64,000 nt of DNA from Nocardia sp. NBC_00508 (GCF_036346875.1 NZ_CP107852.1:7626001-7690000); one strand, 5' to 3'. Positions 54,164 to 63,418 are shown, numbered from the stretch's first letter. Numbers and translations: made by a program. The notes: generated from the letters alone by a model not told the origin.

Positions 54164-55126
54164 ATGACAAGACTGCCGCACTACGCGGCAATGCTTGCGA
54201 CACCGGGCCTGCTTCCCGGCGATGGTCAGCGCTGGGGATACGAGGTGAAGTTCGACGGGATCCGCGCCATCGGCTACGTCGACAGTGGTCTGCGGCTGAT
54301 GTCGCGCAACGACAAGAACATCACACCGGCCTGGCCCGAATTCGCCGACATCGCCCCAGCGATCCCTCCCTTCGTCGTCGACGGCGAGATCGTCGCTTTC
54401 GCTGCCGACGGCCGATCGTCATTCGAGGCTCTGCAACCGCGGATGCACCAGCGCAATCCCGCCACGATCCGAGCCCTCGCCAGAGCGGTTCCAGCGACCT
54501 ACATGATCTTCGACCTGCTTCACATCGGCGACCACCCGCTGATCGATCTACGCTATGACCAGCGCCGCGAGCTGCTGGAAAAGCTCGGCCTCAAAGGCGC
54601 ACACTGGCAGGTTCCGCCACGACTGCGCGGCGCCGGCACCGACATGCTCGCCGAATCCAGACGGCTCGGGCTCGAGGGCATCGTCTGCAAACGCCTCGAA
54701 AGCCCCTACTTGCCCGGGCAACGCAGCCCGCTCTGGATCAAGGTCAAGAACGTCAACAACCAGGAAGTCGTCATCGTCGGCTGGCGGCCGGGAACCGGTC
54801 GACGCGCCGACCGCATCGGCTCGCTGCTGATGGCCGTTCACGACGAAAGAGGCAAACTAGTCTATATCGGCAATGTCGGCACCGGATTCACACAGGCGAT
54901 GCTCGACGATCTGCTGTCCAAACTCCAACCGCTGCAACGCAAAACGCCCACGGTCGACACCGACGTCAAAGACGCTATTTGGGTCGAGCCCGAACTCGTC
55001 GGCGAGGTTGCCTTCACCGAGTGGACCGGGGATGGGCGCCTCCGGCACCCATCCTGGCGCGGATTACGGCCTGACAAAGCTGCCTCTCGAGTGTTCCGAG
55101 AGCCGCAACCCTGGGAACCGCACTGA
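54164..55126 (+). CDS. ATP-dependent DNA ligase, LigC/LigD ligase-domain type
   Basis: A 320-aa enzyme. The adenylated Lys is in motif I, YEVKFDGIRAI (residue ~29). The other nucleotidyltransferase motifs are VVDGEIVAF (III), LGLEGIVCKR (IV) and SPLWIKVKN (V), and an OB-fold domain follows (VGWRPGTGRR onward). It has only the ligase portion, without the polymerase or nuclease domains of LigD, and so is LigC-like. Such ligases seal nicks in NHEJ or base-excision repair, usually with Ku. No Ku gene is in the window. ATG 54164 has GAGG five bases upstream. Confidence 0.92.
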   Translation: MTRLPHYAAMLATPGLLPGDGQRWGYEVKFDGIRAIGYVDSGLRLMSRNDKNITPAWPEFADIAPAIPPFVVDGEIVAFAADGRSSFEALQPRMHQRNPATIRALARAVPATYMIFDLLHIGDHPLIDLRYDQRRELLEKLGLKGAHWQVPPRLRGAGTDMLAESRRLGLEGIVCKRLESPYLPGQRSPLWIKVKNVNNQEVVIVGWRPGTGRRADRIGSLLMAVHDERGKLVYIGNVGTGFTQAMLDDLLSKLQPLQRKTPTVDTDVKDAIWVEPELVGEVAFTEWTGDGRLRHPSWRGLRPDKAASRVFREPQPWEPH

Positions 55127-55508
55127 ATAACCCGCACGCTCGATGAACTTACTCAGCCGCGACGCCGCGCAACGGTGAGGACTGCTGGCGCTCGCCACTG
55201 TTAGGGCTCGGCGGAGGAGGTGTTCACCGTCGTTGCCACCGGGCAGGAATCCGAACTTGTCCAGATCGGCCGCCGTCACCTCGAGCAGATACCCGTACGC
55301 GCCAACGAATTTCGATGCTGCCCGTGCGCGAAGGCACCGCTACTTCGAGCCAGGGCAAACCCCTTTCCAGCCACGCCGCGCACGGCACCCGACGGGACGC
55401 AAGCCAATAGCGAGCCACACAGTTGCCACGGCCGCAACTCTGTAACGTAAACGCCATAGCTTCGAATACATCCCATGTAATCAACCACAACAACATTCGG
55501 AGCTCAGT
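55127..55508. other. Intergenic region downstream of ligase
   Basis: A 382-base stretch. A short minus-strand frame (55064-55279) includes VTAADLDKFGFLPGGNDGEHLLRR, which is coherent in style but overlaps the ligase end and matches no family I recognise. It could be a gene fragment. AT-rich sequence at 55460-55500 probably holds the promoter of the secreted-protein gene. I see no terminator. Confidence 0.4.
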
Positions 55509-55847
55509 ATGCGAACCTCGGCTCGAGCAATAGCGATGTGCCTGGCGGCTCCCGCTGTGGCAGTCGCCCTCACGGGGATGGCCACCGGAACGGCCGCCGC
55601 CGAGCCCGGCTGCTCAGGATCGATGAACGGCCCATGGTCCTACAACGGGATCTGCCAAGGCGATACGGGCAGCTACCGACTCGAGATCGACTGCATCGGA
55701 TACGACTTCACCGCCAATCCGCCGGCCCTTGGCCAGTACACAGCGCGCGAAGACCTGCCTGTCGGACAGGCGGGCACGGTGGCTTGCTTCGGCCCCAACT
55801 GGTCCAGCGCCGGGTGGGGCGTGCGCGCGCGCATCTTCCGGCTCTGA
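55509..55847 (+). CDS. Small secreted protein of unknown function
   Basis: A 112-aa protein with a classical Sec signal peptide: basic start MRTSAR, hydrophobic core to about residue 28, and an AxA-type cleavage site (TAAA-EPG). The mature ~80 residues contain four Cys (GCSG, ICQG, DCIG, ACFG), which could form two disulfides, and many Gly, Trp and Tyr residues. It resembles the small secreted Cys-paired proteins common in Nocardia and Mycobacterium, with no known function. It stands alone. ATG 55509 was chosen because the signal peptide starts there. Confidence 0.75.
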   Translation: MRTSARAIAMCLAAPAVAVALTGMATGTAAAEPGCSGSMNGPWSYNGICQGDTGSYRLEIDCIGYDFTANPPALGQYTAREDLPVGQAGTVACFGPNWSSAGWGVRARIFRL

Positions 55848-55923
55848 CTGCTGGAGACTCCGATGACCGCCCGCGGGGCAGGCCTTCGCGGTGGCCGGCC
55901 GTGGCCATGCGGGCATCGGGCAA

Positions 55924-56640
55924 CTACGTCGCCGGCCACCCCTGCTGTGTCTTATCGAGCATGGTGAGGTAGGTATCGAGCTGGGCCGCGCCGGTGAGAA
56001 GGTTGCGGCTGCGCATGGTCAGCCGGTCTTGCCAGGAGTCGAGAAAGGCGCTCAACGCATCCGTCCCGCCCGCCTCGCGCAGCGACTCGATGAACCGCGC
56101 GACCTGGTGCAGCAGGTACCCGCCTCGGCGTAGTTGCCGCGCGATCTCGGCGTCGCGCACGCAGTCCGGTCCGTAGTGGCGGTAACCCGTTGCCCGCTCG
56201 CGTGCGGGGCGCAGGATGCCCGCGGTCTCCCAGGTGCGCAGCGTCGCCGGGTGCACGCCGATGCGGCGCGCGAGTTCGCCCACGGTGAGCGGTCGACCGT
56301 CGACAGGGGTCGGTGTCGTGGCGGACAGGACGCCAAGGGCTGTCGCGACCTCGGTGCGGGTGTCGCGTTCGGCGAGCAGCGCGACGTGCGCGGCGTCGAT
56401 GAGCCGGTAGGCGGACTCGGTGTCGCCCCGGTTGGTCGCGTGCATGATCGCCATAGCCTGCTGGTGCCCGTGACCGCCGCGCAACGCGAGGAAGGCGCGC
56501 AGGGCCTGCGCGTGCAGGGGCGTGTAGCGCCGGTAGCCGGTCTCGCTGCGCTCGGTCGGCGGGAGGATGCCCGCGTCCTCGTAGTTGCGGACCGCCTGTG
56601 CGGACAACCCGTGTTCCCGGGCAAGGTCGATGGGCCGCAG
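55924..56640 (-). CDS. Double-MerR-domain transcriptional regulator (TioE-like)
   Basis: A 238-aa regulator with two winged-helix MerR domains. The first is RPIDLAREHGLSAQAVRNYE with GILPPTERSETGYRRYT. The second starts at LTVGELARRIGVHPATLRTW with GILRPARERATGYRHYG. The first needs the residues LRPIDLAREHG upstream of the TTG at 56607, and the only start there is CTG at 56640, with a perfect GGAGG six bases before it. This implies a rare CTG initiation. It is divergent from the erythromycin-esterase-family gene with about 112 bases between, so it probably controls that gene and itself. The effector is unknown. Confidence 0.82.
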   Translation of the reverse strand: MRPIDLAREHGLSAQAVRNYEDAGILPPTERSETGYRRYTPLHAQALRAFLALRGGHGHQQAMAIMHATNRGDTESAYRLIDAAHVALLAERDTRTEVATALGVLSATTPTPVDGRPLTVGELARRIGVHPATLRTWETAGILRPARERATGYRHYGPDCVRDAEIARQLRRGGYLLHQVARFIESLREAGGTDALSAFLDSWQDRLTMRSRNLLTGAAQLDTYLTMLDKTQQGWPAT

Positions 56641-56752
56641 CTTGCACCTCCGGTTGAGACTTTTATCCCTGGATCTCAGATGGAAGTCGCAGAAGTTTCA
56701 CCTGAATCTTCAACGATACTGTCGAGGGCAGTGCCTTTCGAAAGGGGTGTTC

Positions 56753-57970
56753 ATGTCCATTGCCGCATCGATGCATGGAATCGGCCGCCAACTCGACGAC
56801 CCGGCAAGCCTGGGCCGTGCCGTCGACGAACTGGTCGCGGCGCGGTCCGAGCCACCGACCCTGCTCGCCCTCGGCGAACCGACCCACGGGATCGAGGCGT
56901 TCCCGTTGCTGCGCAACGAACTCCTCGCTCACCTCGTCGAACGGGGGTACCGGTCGATCGTGCTGGAGACCGATGTCTTCGCCGCGTCCGTTGTCGACGA
57001 CTACGTGAGCGGGGCAACGGCGGAGATCGATGCGGTGCTCGCGACCGGGTTCAGCCACGGGTTCGGCGCCGTGCCGGGCAACCGCGAACTCGTCGAATGG
57101 CTCCGCGCGCACAATGCCGGCCGCGCGCCGCAGGATCGGGTTCGCTTCCACGGCTTCGACGCGCCGCTGGAGTACTCCGGTGCACCGAGCCCGCGACGCG
57201 CACTGTCCTGGGTCAACGACTACCTGCCCGCGGCGCTGCGGCCCGAATCGGTCCGCGACCTCGGCGTGCTGCTCGGCGAGGACGCGGACTGGACGAACCC
57301 GGCGGCCATGTTCGACCCGGCAGCATCCATCGGCGACTCCGACCGTGCTCGCGCGCTGCGCATCGTCGCGGACGATCTCGCCAGCGCTTTGCGCCGCGCG
57401 GCACCCGGCCTGCGCCCCGCCGACCCGACCGGGTACGACCATGCCGTCGCGCACGCGCGCACCGCCCAGGGCCTGCTGCGCTATCACGCGGCCATGGCCG
57501 GCCCCGCACCCGATCGCATCGCGACCCTGCTCAGCCTGCGCGCCGAGATGATGGCCGAGAACCTGCTCGCGATCGTTGCCCAGGAGCAGCGCCGCGGGCC
57601 GAGCCTGGTGTTCGCGCACAACGTGCACCTCCAGCGTGCGCAGTCCCGCATGCCGGTCGACGAGGATGACGTGAGCTGGGGCAGCGCCGGCGTGCTTGTC
57701 GGGCTCACCCTCGGTGAGCGCTACGCGTTTCTGGCAACCGACGCCAACCCCCACAGCGCCCAAGGCACCCTCCAAGGCGTGTTGGCCGAGGCGACCACCC
57801 GCCGCGCCCTGTTCCCGGCACCGGCCCTGCGCGCCGCGCTTCCCCCGTCGATCGGCACCGGCGAACCGATCGTGCCCGGCCACATCCCGCTCAACCCGGC
57901 AGACGTGGACGGCGCCGACGCGGTCATCTTCGTCGCCGACACCGACGGAAAACGGCATCAGTACTGGTAG
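56753..57970 (+). CDS. Erythromycin-esterase-family protein
   Basis: A 405-aa hydrolase-like protein. The family motif LLALGEPTHGIEAFPLLRNE lies near residue 40, followed by SIVLETDVFAA, RFHGFDAPLEYSG and, near the C terminus, VFAHNVHLQRAQ, which supply the conserved His and Glu residues of the EreA/EreB fold. True erythromycin esterases open macrolide lactones, but many distant members do not confer resistance. ATG 56753 has AAAGGGG upstream. Control by the divergent double-MerR gene fits an inducible resistance or detoxification role. It may also have drifted to another substrate. Confidence 0.85.
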   Translation: MSIAASMHGIGRQLDDPASLGRAVDELVAARSEPPTLLALGEPTHGIEAFPLLRNELLAHLVERGYRSIVLETDVFAASVVDDYVSGATAEIDAVLATGFSHGFGAVPGNRELVEWLRAHNAGRAPQDRVRFHGFDAPLEYSGAPSPRRALSWVNDYLPAALRPESVRDLGVLLGEDADWTNPAAMFDPAASIGDSDRARALRIVADDLASALRRAAPGLRPADPTGYDHAVAHARTAQGLLRYHAAMAGPAPDRIATLLSLRAEMMAENLLAIVAQEQRRGPSLVFAHNVHLQRAQSRMPVDEDDVSWGSAGVLVGLTLGERYAFLATDANPHSAQGTLQGVLAEATTRRALFPAPALRAALPPSIGTGEPIVPGHIPLNPADVDGADAVIFVADTDGKRHQYW

Positions 57971-58008
57971 CGGCACTCGATGCGAGCTGCAGTGACCTAC
58001 CTGCGCCG

Positions 58009-58263
58009 CTACCCACGATCGGCGTCTTCCGGCCGCAGACCCGGTCCGCTGCTCCGAACTCGGTCATCGTGGAATTCGATCCGGTAGATCGCGGGCATCG
58101 GCATCGCCTGGGAGAACCCCCTATTCACTCCTGGGTAGCCGAATCCCAGACGCTCGGCGTGCGCCTTGCCTTCCTCGGTCAGCGACCGCCCGTCATCGCC
58201 TGGTCCGCCTGGGCGCGGAGGGAAAGGCTGGGCGTGACGTACCAGAACGATGGTGGACCGCAT
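58009..58263 (-). pseudogene. Histidine phosphatase remnant with internal deletion
   Basis: The 84-codon frame starts as a histidine phosphatase (IVLVRHAQPFPPRP, with the catalytic RHxx, and SLTEEGKAHAERL). At about residue 42 it jumps to what looks like the C terminus of the same family (FSQAMPMPAIYRIEFHDD). The roughly 100 residues holding the second catalytic His are missing. An in-frame internal deletion explains this. It is probably inactive. Confidence 0.65.
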
Positions 58264-58402
58264 CGGTCAACTATTCCAGTCTGTTGCGATCGAGCATTTC
58301 GTCCGGTCGATCCTCTTGCCGCACCTCGGCACTGGTGAGGGCTGGCGGCCTGCTCCGCCGAGTTCCGAATGACCTGCAAAGCAAGTGCCGGTGGCGACCG
58401 AT

Positions 58403-60088
58403 CTAGGTTTGGTCTTCCCGTGCAGCAGGCCACAGGTCGATGTGGGTGAGCGGGGTGCGGCGGCCGGGTGGGCGCAGGTCGCGCGAGCCGTGGTCGGTGT
58501 TCAGGGCCGAGCGTGCTTGTGCCAGATAGTGTTCGGCGTGGCGGGCGTCAGGGTGGCGGCGGCGGGCTTCGGCGAGCCACCCGGTGGCTTGGCGGAGGGC
58601 TTCGGTGTGGGTGAGGGGCGGGTCGGTGGGCAGCAGCAGGGTGGCGTGGTCGGGGGCGACGACGATCGCGGAGCCGAGGTGTTGCAGGCAACGTCCGATG
58701 CCGTGGTCGTCGTCGAGGACGAGGTAGGCGGTCAGGGCGAGTTGCCAGCAGCGCAGGGCGCGGCGGGGTTCGCCGCGGGCCCACCACAGCACGCCGATGG
58801 TCTCGTGGGTCTGGGCGCGTCCGTTGGGGTCTCGGCCGGTTCGGGTGAGGGATTCGGCCAGCTCGAGACGATCGCCTGCGGCGTCGAGCCGTCCCTGCCC
58901 GATGTGTACGACGGCGAGGTTGATCAGGGCGCACACCTCGCCGGAGACGTCGTCGCGGGGCAGCAGCCACCACGCGGCTTCCAACTGATCGGCCACGGCC
59001 TCCAGGTCCGGCGGTTCGCCGCCGAACTGTCGCAGCGCCTCGCGGTGTTCCCAGCGGGCGGCCAGGCTCGTCGACAGCCGCCACGGACGGTAGCGTCGTG
59101 GCCGTTGCGCAAGCCGATCCGCCCGCAGCAACACCAGATCGCGGTTCAGCTCGTCGAGGCCGGACAGCGAGCTCAGATCGGCCGCCACGCCACGCCCGTT
59201 CTCCCCCAACCCGATTCGGGCGTACCACACGTCGAGGGCATCGCCGAGCCGAACCAGGTGTGCGAGCGCGGCGGCGGGGAGTTGCACCCCAGAGTTCGCG
59301 CACGCCGCCACCAGCGCACACAGATACCGTTCCTCGGTTTCGAACCACCGTCGAGCTCCCGCGGCGAAGCGCCGTGATTCCAGCGCGATCGCCCAGCGGT
59401 CGGCTCGGTCGGCGTAGTGGTGCAGCAAGGCGGTGACCGCGGCGCCCCACTGCGGTCTTGCCGTCACCGTCGCCCGATTCGGCAGCTTGGGCACTTGGCG
59501 CACCCGGAACCGCTGTGCTCCATGCTCGGCCAGGATGCCGCGGCGTCGCAAGTCCTGCAGCTGCATCGCCGCGGTGGGCGCCGAGGGTTCGCGCGCCAGC
59601 GGCAGCCTGCCGTCGGTGTCGCGAATGGCGTTGAGCACGGCGAGCAGCGCGACGCTCTCGTAGTCACGCACGGGCAGGTCTCGCAGCACCGTGGCGACAG
59701 GATCACCGTCCAGTGCGGAGACCCGCCACGGTGGCCGCGGATACCGGCGCGGTGCACGGTCCGCCAGCGCGGGGCCCGGTTCGATCAGACCCGCGATCAG
59801 GTCCATCTCGCGGGCGGTGCGCACCTTCATGCCGTATCCGGCGGCGAACCGGTACAGCGCGTAGGTCGCCGCCACGGCGATGAACAGCACCGACAGCCAG
59901 CGCAGGGTGCCGTTGAGAAACTGGACGAGGGCGTTCTCGCCGAAGGAGTTGACCACGAGGGTGCGTACCAACTCGAACAACACGGTGTAGGCCACGACCG
60001 ACGCGGTGCCCAGAAACCCTTGCCAGATCGACGACCTCGGCGTCGCGGTCTGCGCTGCCGCCTCGGTGTGTTCGGTGTGCGTGCTCAC
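58403..60088 (-). CDS. Membrane-anchored TPR-repeat protein, function unknown
   Basis: A 561-aa protein with two transmembrane helices near the N terminus (about 25-45 and 62-82). A cytoplasmic region with a winged-helix-like segment (LQDLRRRGILAEHG) follows, and then TPR-like helical repeats from about 340 to 520 (INLAVVHIGQGRLDAAGDRL, ALRCWQLALTAYLVLDD, CLQHLGSAI). I do not recognise a named family. TPR proteins of this layout usually act in protein-protein assembly or regulation. It lies 49 bases downstream of the permease gene on the same strand and may share its transcript. Confidence 0.75.
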   Translation of the reverse strand: MSTHTEHTEAAAQTATPRSSIWQGFLGTASVVAYTVLFELVRTLVVNSFGENALVQFLNGTLRWLSVLFIAVAATYALYRFAAGYGMKVRTAREMDLIAGLIEPGPALADRAPRRYPRPPWRVSALDGDPVATVLRDLPVRDYESVALLAVLNAIRDTDGRLPLAREPSAPTAAMQLQDLRRRGILAEHGAQRFRVRQVPKLPNRATVTARPQWGAAVTALLHHYADRADRWAIALESRRFAAGARRWFETEERYLCALVAACANSGVQLPAAALAHLVRLGDALDVWYARIGLGENGRGVAADLSSLSGLDELNRDLVLLRADRLAQRPRRYRPWRLSTSLAARWEHREALRQFGGEPPDLEAVADQLEAAWWLLPRDDVSGEVCALINLAVVHIGQGRLDAAGDRLELAESLTRTGRDPNGRAQTHETIGVLWWARGEPRRALRCWQLALTAYLVLDDDHGIGRCLQHLGSAIVVAPDHATLLLPTDPPLTHTEALRQATGWLAEARRRHPDARHAEHYLAQARSALNTDHGSRDLRPPGRRTPLTHIDLWPAAREDQT

Positions 60089-60137
60089 CGGGCCACCTCC
60101 CTCGTCATGCCGGATGATCCCGGCGACTCGGCCTGCC

Positions 60138-61949
60138 TCATCGCAGCACTCCCCCGGTCAGTCCCGGCACCAGCCAACGCCGCCAGGTCGCCAGCAGCAG
60201 CGCCACCGGCAAAACCGCCGACACCAGCGATCCCGCGGCCAGTTGCGCGGCGTTCTCGCCGAACTGCCGCGCCTCGCCCCACAGCAGCAGCGACCACGGG
60301 CTGGCACCCGCTCCGCTGACGACGAGTCCGATGAAGAAGTCGTTCCACACCTGGACGAATTCGAGTACCGCCACCGCCCCCAGCGCGGGTCCCGCGGAGG
60401 CCAGCACCCGGCGCGCGATCGTGCCCGGACCGGCCAGGCCGTGCAAAGCGTCGGCGGCGGCGCTGCCCGGCGGCGCGAGCATGGCGCCGCGCAGGACGAG
60501 AATCGCGATCGGCAGTCCGGCGGCGGCGTGCACCAGGATCAACGGGATTCTCGTCCCGGACAGTTCATAGGCGCCGATGAAGCCGTCGAGCGGCCCGAGA
60601 TAGGTCTGCGCCGGGATCACCGCGAGCACCACCAGCCCCACCACGGCCAGCCGCGCCGCGGGCCCGTTCGGGCGCAGCGCCGCCAACCGATAGGCCACCG
60701 GCACCGCCGCGGTCACCACGACAACCGTCACGATCCCCGCCACCCACGCGGTGGTCTGCAACGCGCGCCACAGCCCGTCGTCGCCCCACACCAGGCCGAA
60801 TGCCGAGAATCCGAACCCCTCGTGCCCGAGCACCGAGGTGTAGGCGAGCACCCCGATCGGAAACAGAGTCAGTACCGAGACGCCGGCGATACCGGCCGCG
60901 CGCACCGGACCGAGGTGACGCCTCCCGGTCATCGAAACCGCTTGCGTCGCCGACCAACTCGCGCGATGTCGGCGCACGTCCAGTTGCAGCAACCACGCGA
61001 CCGCGCCGACGAGCACTGCCAGCGGCAGCGCGTAGGCGGCCGCGGCACCGGAATCGACGTCCGACAGCCGCCACCAGTGCACGGTCGCGCTGTCCACCTG
61101 GTACTCGAGTGCCGCGGGCACCCCGATCAGCACGACGTCGAACACTCGCGCCGCCGCGACCCCGACCCCCAGCCCGCCGACCAGCACGACCGGCCGCAGC
61201 AACTCGTACAACCGCACCACCAGCGGCCTACCGTCGTCGCGATCCAGGTATCCGGCGCGCGCCGGATCGGCCTCGATCGCATGAATTCCCGCCCGGAACA
61301 TTGCGGTGAGAAACCCCAGCCAGGTCCACAGGAACGCCGAACCCAGCATCGCCGCCAGCCACCACCGGTAGGTCTGCACGTCCTCGATGCCCAGCCACCG
61401 CGGGCCGTAGCCGAAGATCACCCGGAACGCCACGCCGGACACGAACGCCGACACCCCGAACGGCACGATCAACGGCAACCACAGCCACCGCGCCGCCCGC
61501 CCCCACCAGGCGATCGCCAACGCCATGACCAGCAGCCCGACCCCGAACGCCACCCACAGCAAGGTGCGCAGGTAGGCGCCGCGGCCGTCGGCGGTCATCG
61601 TGCCGTCCAGCAGCCGCAGCCCGCCGGCCATCGCTGCGATCGACAACAGCCACACCAGGATTCGCCGCCATCGCCCCGCCGCCCGCCCGCGCAGCAGGAT
61701 GGGCAGCAGCACACTCGCCACGATGATGGGGCACGCGAGCACAACGCTCGGGCGCGCCTGAGCGGCGATGAGCACCGTCCATCCCGTCGGAACGACCAGC
61801 AACGCCACCGTCAGCACCGTCGCGGGCAGCCCCGCCGCCCAGCCGAGCCAGCGCCGCGGCCTGCCGCCCGGGACCAGCGGTCCCCGCATGCGGCGCGTGG
61901 CCAGCTCGATCCGTAGTCCGTTGACTGCCAAGTCCGTCGGCGACGTCAT
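60138..61949 (-). CDS. ABC transporter permease, two permease units fused
   Basis: A 603-aa membrane protein that contains two consecutive binding-protein-dependent permease units. The first (about 30-330) has a MalF-like layout with an EAA-type loop around IEADPARAGYLDRDDGR. The second (about 345-600) is MalG-like, with the loop AADALHGLAGPGTIARRVL and WNDFFIGLVV. Sugar-type importers normally encode these as two proteins, so this is a natural fusion. ATG 61949 overlaps the stop of the substrate-binding protein (ATGA). No ATPase gene is adjacent, so it probably uses a shared MsiK-type ATPase. The solute is unknown. Confidence 0.85.
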   Translation of the reverse strand: MTSPTDLAVNGLRIELATRRMRGPLVPGGRPRRWLGWAAGLPATVLTVALLVVPTGWTVLIAAQARPSVVLACPIIVASVLLPILLRGRAAGRWRRILVWLLSIAAMAGGLRLLDGTMTADGRGAYLRTLLWVAFGVGLLVMALAIAWWGRAARWLWLPLIVPFGVSAFVSGVAFRVIFGYGPRWLGIEDVQTYRWWLAAMLGSAFLWTWLGFLTAMFRAGIHAIEADPARAGYLDRDDGRPLVVRLYELLRPVVLVGGLGVGVAAARVFDVVLIGVPAALEYQVDSATVHWWRLSDVDSGAAAAYALPLAVLVGAVAWLLQLDVRRHRASWSATQAVSMTGRRHLGPVRAAGIAGVSVLTLFPIGVLAYTSVLGHEGFGFSAFGLVWGDDGLWRALQTTAWVAGIVTVVVVTAAVPVAYRLAALRPNGPAARLAVVGLVVLAVIPAQTYLGPLDGFIGAYELSGTRIPLILVHAAAGLPIAILVLRGAMLAPPGSAAADALHGLAGPGTIARRVLASAGPALGAVAVLEFVQVWNDFFIGLVVSGAGASPWSLLLWGEARQFGENAAQLAAGSLVSAVLPVALLLATWRRWLVPGLTGGVLR

Positions 61950-63238
61950 CGGCGCCGCCGCTCGAAGTCGTCGAGCGCGGCGATCGCTCGATCGATGGAC
62001 TCGGTCACCGGTGTCGGTGCGCCGTCTCCGACGGCGATCAGGAACTCCGTCAGCACCCGCCACAATCCTTCCCGCCCGCCCACCGCGCCGATCCGATCGG
62101 ACAGGTCGAAGGCGCTGCGCGCATTCAGCTCCCGGGCCGAGGGCGCCAGCAGCGGCGAATAGTCGGCCTCGGTGCGCAGGTTCGGCGCGAGGAACCCGCC
62201 GTAGCGTTCGATCCACGGCAGCGGCGCCGCGGCGCCGGCCAGTTTCTCGACGAGTTCGCCCGCGCGCCCGCTCGCCTCCCGCGTCACCACCATCACGTCG
62301 CCGCCGACGATCTTCGGCCGCCCCGGCACGGCCGTGACGGACGGGAAAGGCGCGACACCGACCACGTCGTGCACGTTGCGGCCGGACGCGCGTACCCCGC
62401 TGCGCACAATCGGTTCCGCGAAATCGGGCGCGACGACCGCCGCTGCGCGGCGATGCTCGAACACATCCCGAATGGCGTCGGGGAACTGCCTGGTCAACGC
62501 GACTCCGACGCCGCCGGGAAAGGCATGGCGGTGCCCCCACAGAACTCCTAGGTGCCCGAACGCCGCCCGCACCGCCGGGTTGTCCCACTCCCGATCGGTT
62601 TTCGACGCCAATTCGCCGTAGATCCTGGGGGATTCGGCCAGCAAAACGTTTTCGAAGAAGTCGGTCAGCACCCATCCGTCGGCGGCGGCGAGTGCGAGCA
62701 GGCGAATCTGGGACTGCGCCAGCACCTCCATCCGATTCACCCAGTCCGAGAGGGTCCATTCGGCCGGATCGCCGAGGCGGCGGGCGGCGAACTGCTGCCG
62801 GTCGAACCACACCAGTGACTTGTCGGCCGCCTTGAACGGCACGCCGAATGGTTTGCTGTCGTGGCTCAGCAGGTGTTGCCAGTGCTCGGCGTACCGCGTC
62901 CCGAGTGGGTCGGTCCACACCGTCTCCGCGATCGGCCGCAGTTTGCGTCGTGCGGCGAGCGCCTGCACCTGCCCCGCTTGCGGGAGCATCACCACGTCCG
63001 GCGCGGACCGGCCACCGGCGGTGAACGCGGTGTCGGTGTTGTCTCCGAGCGGGATCACCTCGACCTCGAAGCCGAGGTGCAGTGCGTCCACCACGGCATG
63101 GAAGGCCGCCAGTTCCGATCCGCTCCAGGACACCCCGACCCGCACCGCATCCGCGCTGCCCAACAGCAGATCCGGTGCGCACGCGGCGGCAAGCGGGATG
63201 ACCAGTCCCGCTTGCAGCGCCGCTCTGCGCGTCCCCAT
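61946..63238 (-). CDS. ABC transporter substrate-binding lipoprotein (sugar family)
   Basis: A 430-aa family 1 extracellular solute-binding protein. The signal peptide ends in the lipobox PLAAAC with Cys at residue 20, so it is lipid-anchored outside the membrane. Typical segments include VRVGVSWSGSELAAFHAVVD, a PDVVMLPQAGQ hinge, a WFDRQQFAARRL region and GGDVMVVTREASG. It captures a solute, probably a sugar or glycoside, for the fused permease encoded downstream. ATG 63238 gives the lipoprotein signal. The start is divergent from a P450 gene, with tandem palindromes at 63359-63400 between them. Confidence 0.88.
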   Translation of the reverse strand: MGTRRAALQAGLVIPLAAACAPDLLLGSADAVRVGVSWSGSELAAFHAVVDALHLGFEVEVIPLGDNTDTAFTAGGRSAPDVVMLPQAGQVQALAARRKLRPIAETVWTDPLGTRYAEHWQHLLSHDSKPFGVPFKAADKSLVWFDRQQFAARRLGDPAEWTLSDWVNRMEVLAQSQIRLLALAAADGWVLTDFFENVLLAESPRIYGELASKTDREWDNPAVRAAFGHLGVLWGHRHAFPGGVGVALTRQFPDAIRDVFEHRRAAAVVAPDFAEPIVRSGVRASGRNVHDVVGVAPFPSVTAVPGRPKIVGGDVMVVTREASGRAGELVEKLAGAAAPLPWIERYGGFLAPNLRTEADYSPLLAPSARELNARSAFDLSDRIGAVGGREGLWRVLTEFLIAVGDGAPTPVTESIDRAIAALDDFERRRR

Positions 63239-63358
63239 CGACCCCCGATGCCATTGCGTGCCAATCGAACTCGATTATGCGTCATCGGCGCCGCTTCGGT
63301 GGGCGAGTTGACGATCTTCGCACCCGGCGATCCTTTGTCGAGTGACGCTTGCCACACT

Positions 63359-63400
63359 CGGTACGTGAGCGTACCGTAGCTCTGGTACATCGGAGTACCA
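63359..63400. promoter_or_regulatory. Two tandem GGTAC-N6-GTACC palindromes
   Basis: CGGTAC (63359-63364)-GTGAGC-GTACCG (63371-63376) and TGGTAC (63383-63388)-ATCGGA-GTACCA (63395-63400) are each perfect 6-base-arm palindromes. Their centres are 24 bases apart. The second ends 18 bases before the P450 ATG, where a bound repressor would block transcription. The form suits a dimeric TetR-like regulator binding twice. The regulator is not in the window. Confidence 0.75.
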
Positions 63401-63418
63401 CGCGAGGGAGGTGGGCGT

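Noticed and set aside
60138..63254. A continuous 1038-codon frame spanning the permease and the binding-protein region
   Set aside because: The upstream 435 codons are the binding-protein gene out of phase. The permease begins at ATG 61949, coupled to the lipoprotein stop.
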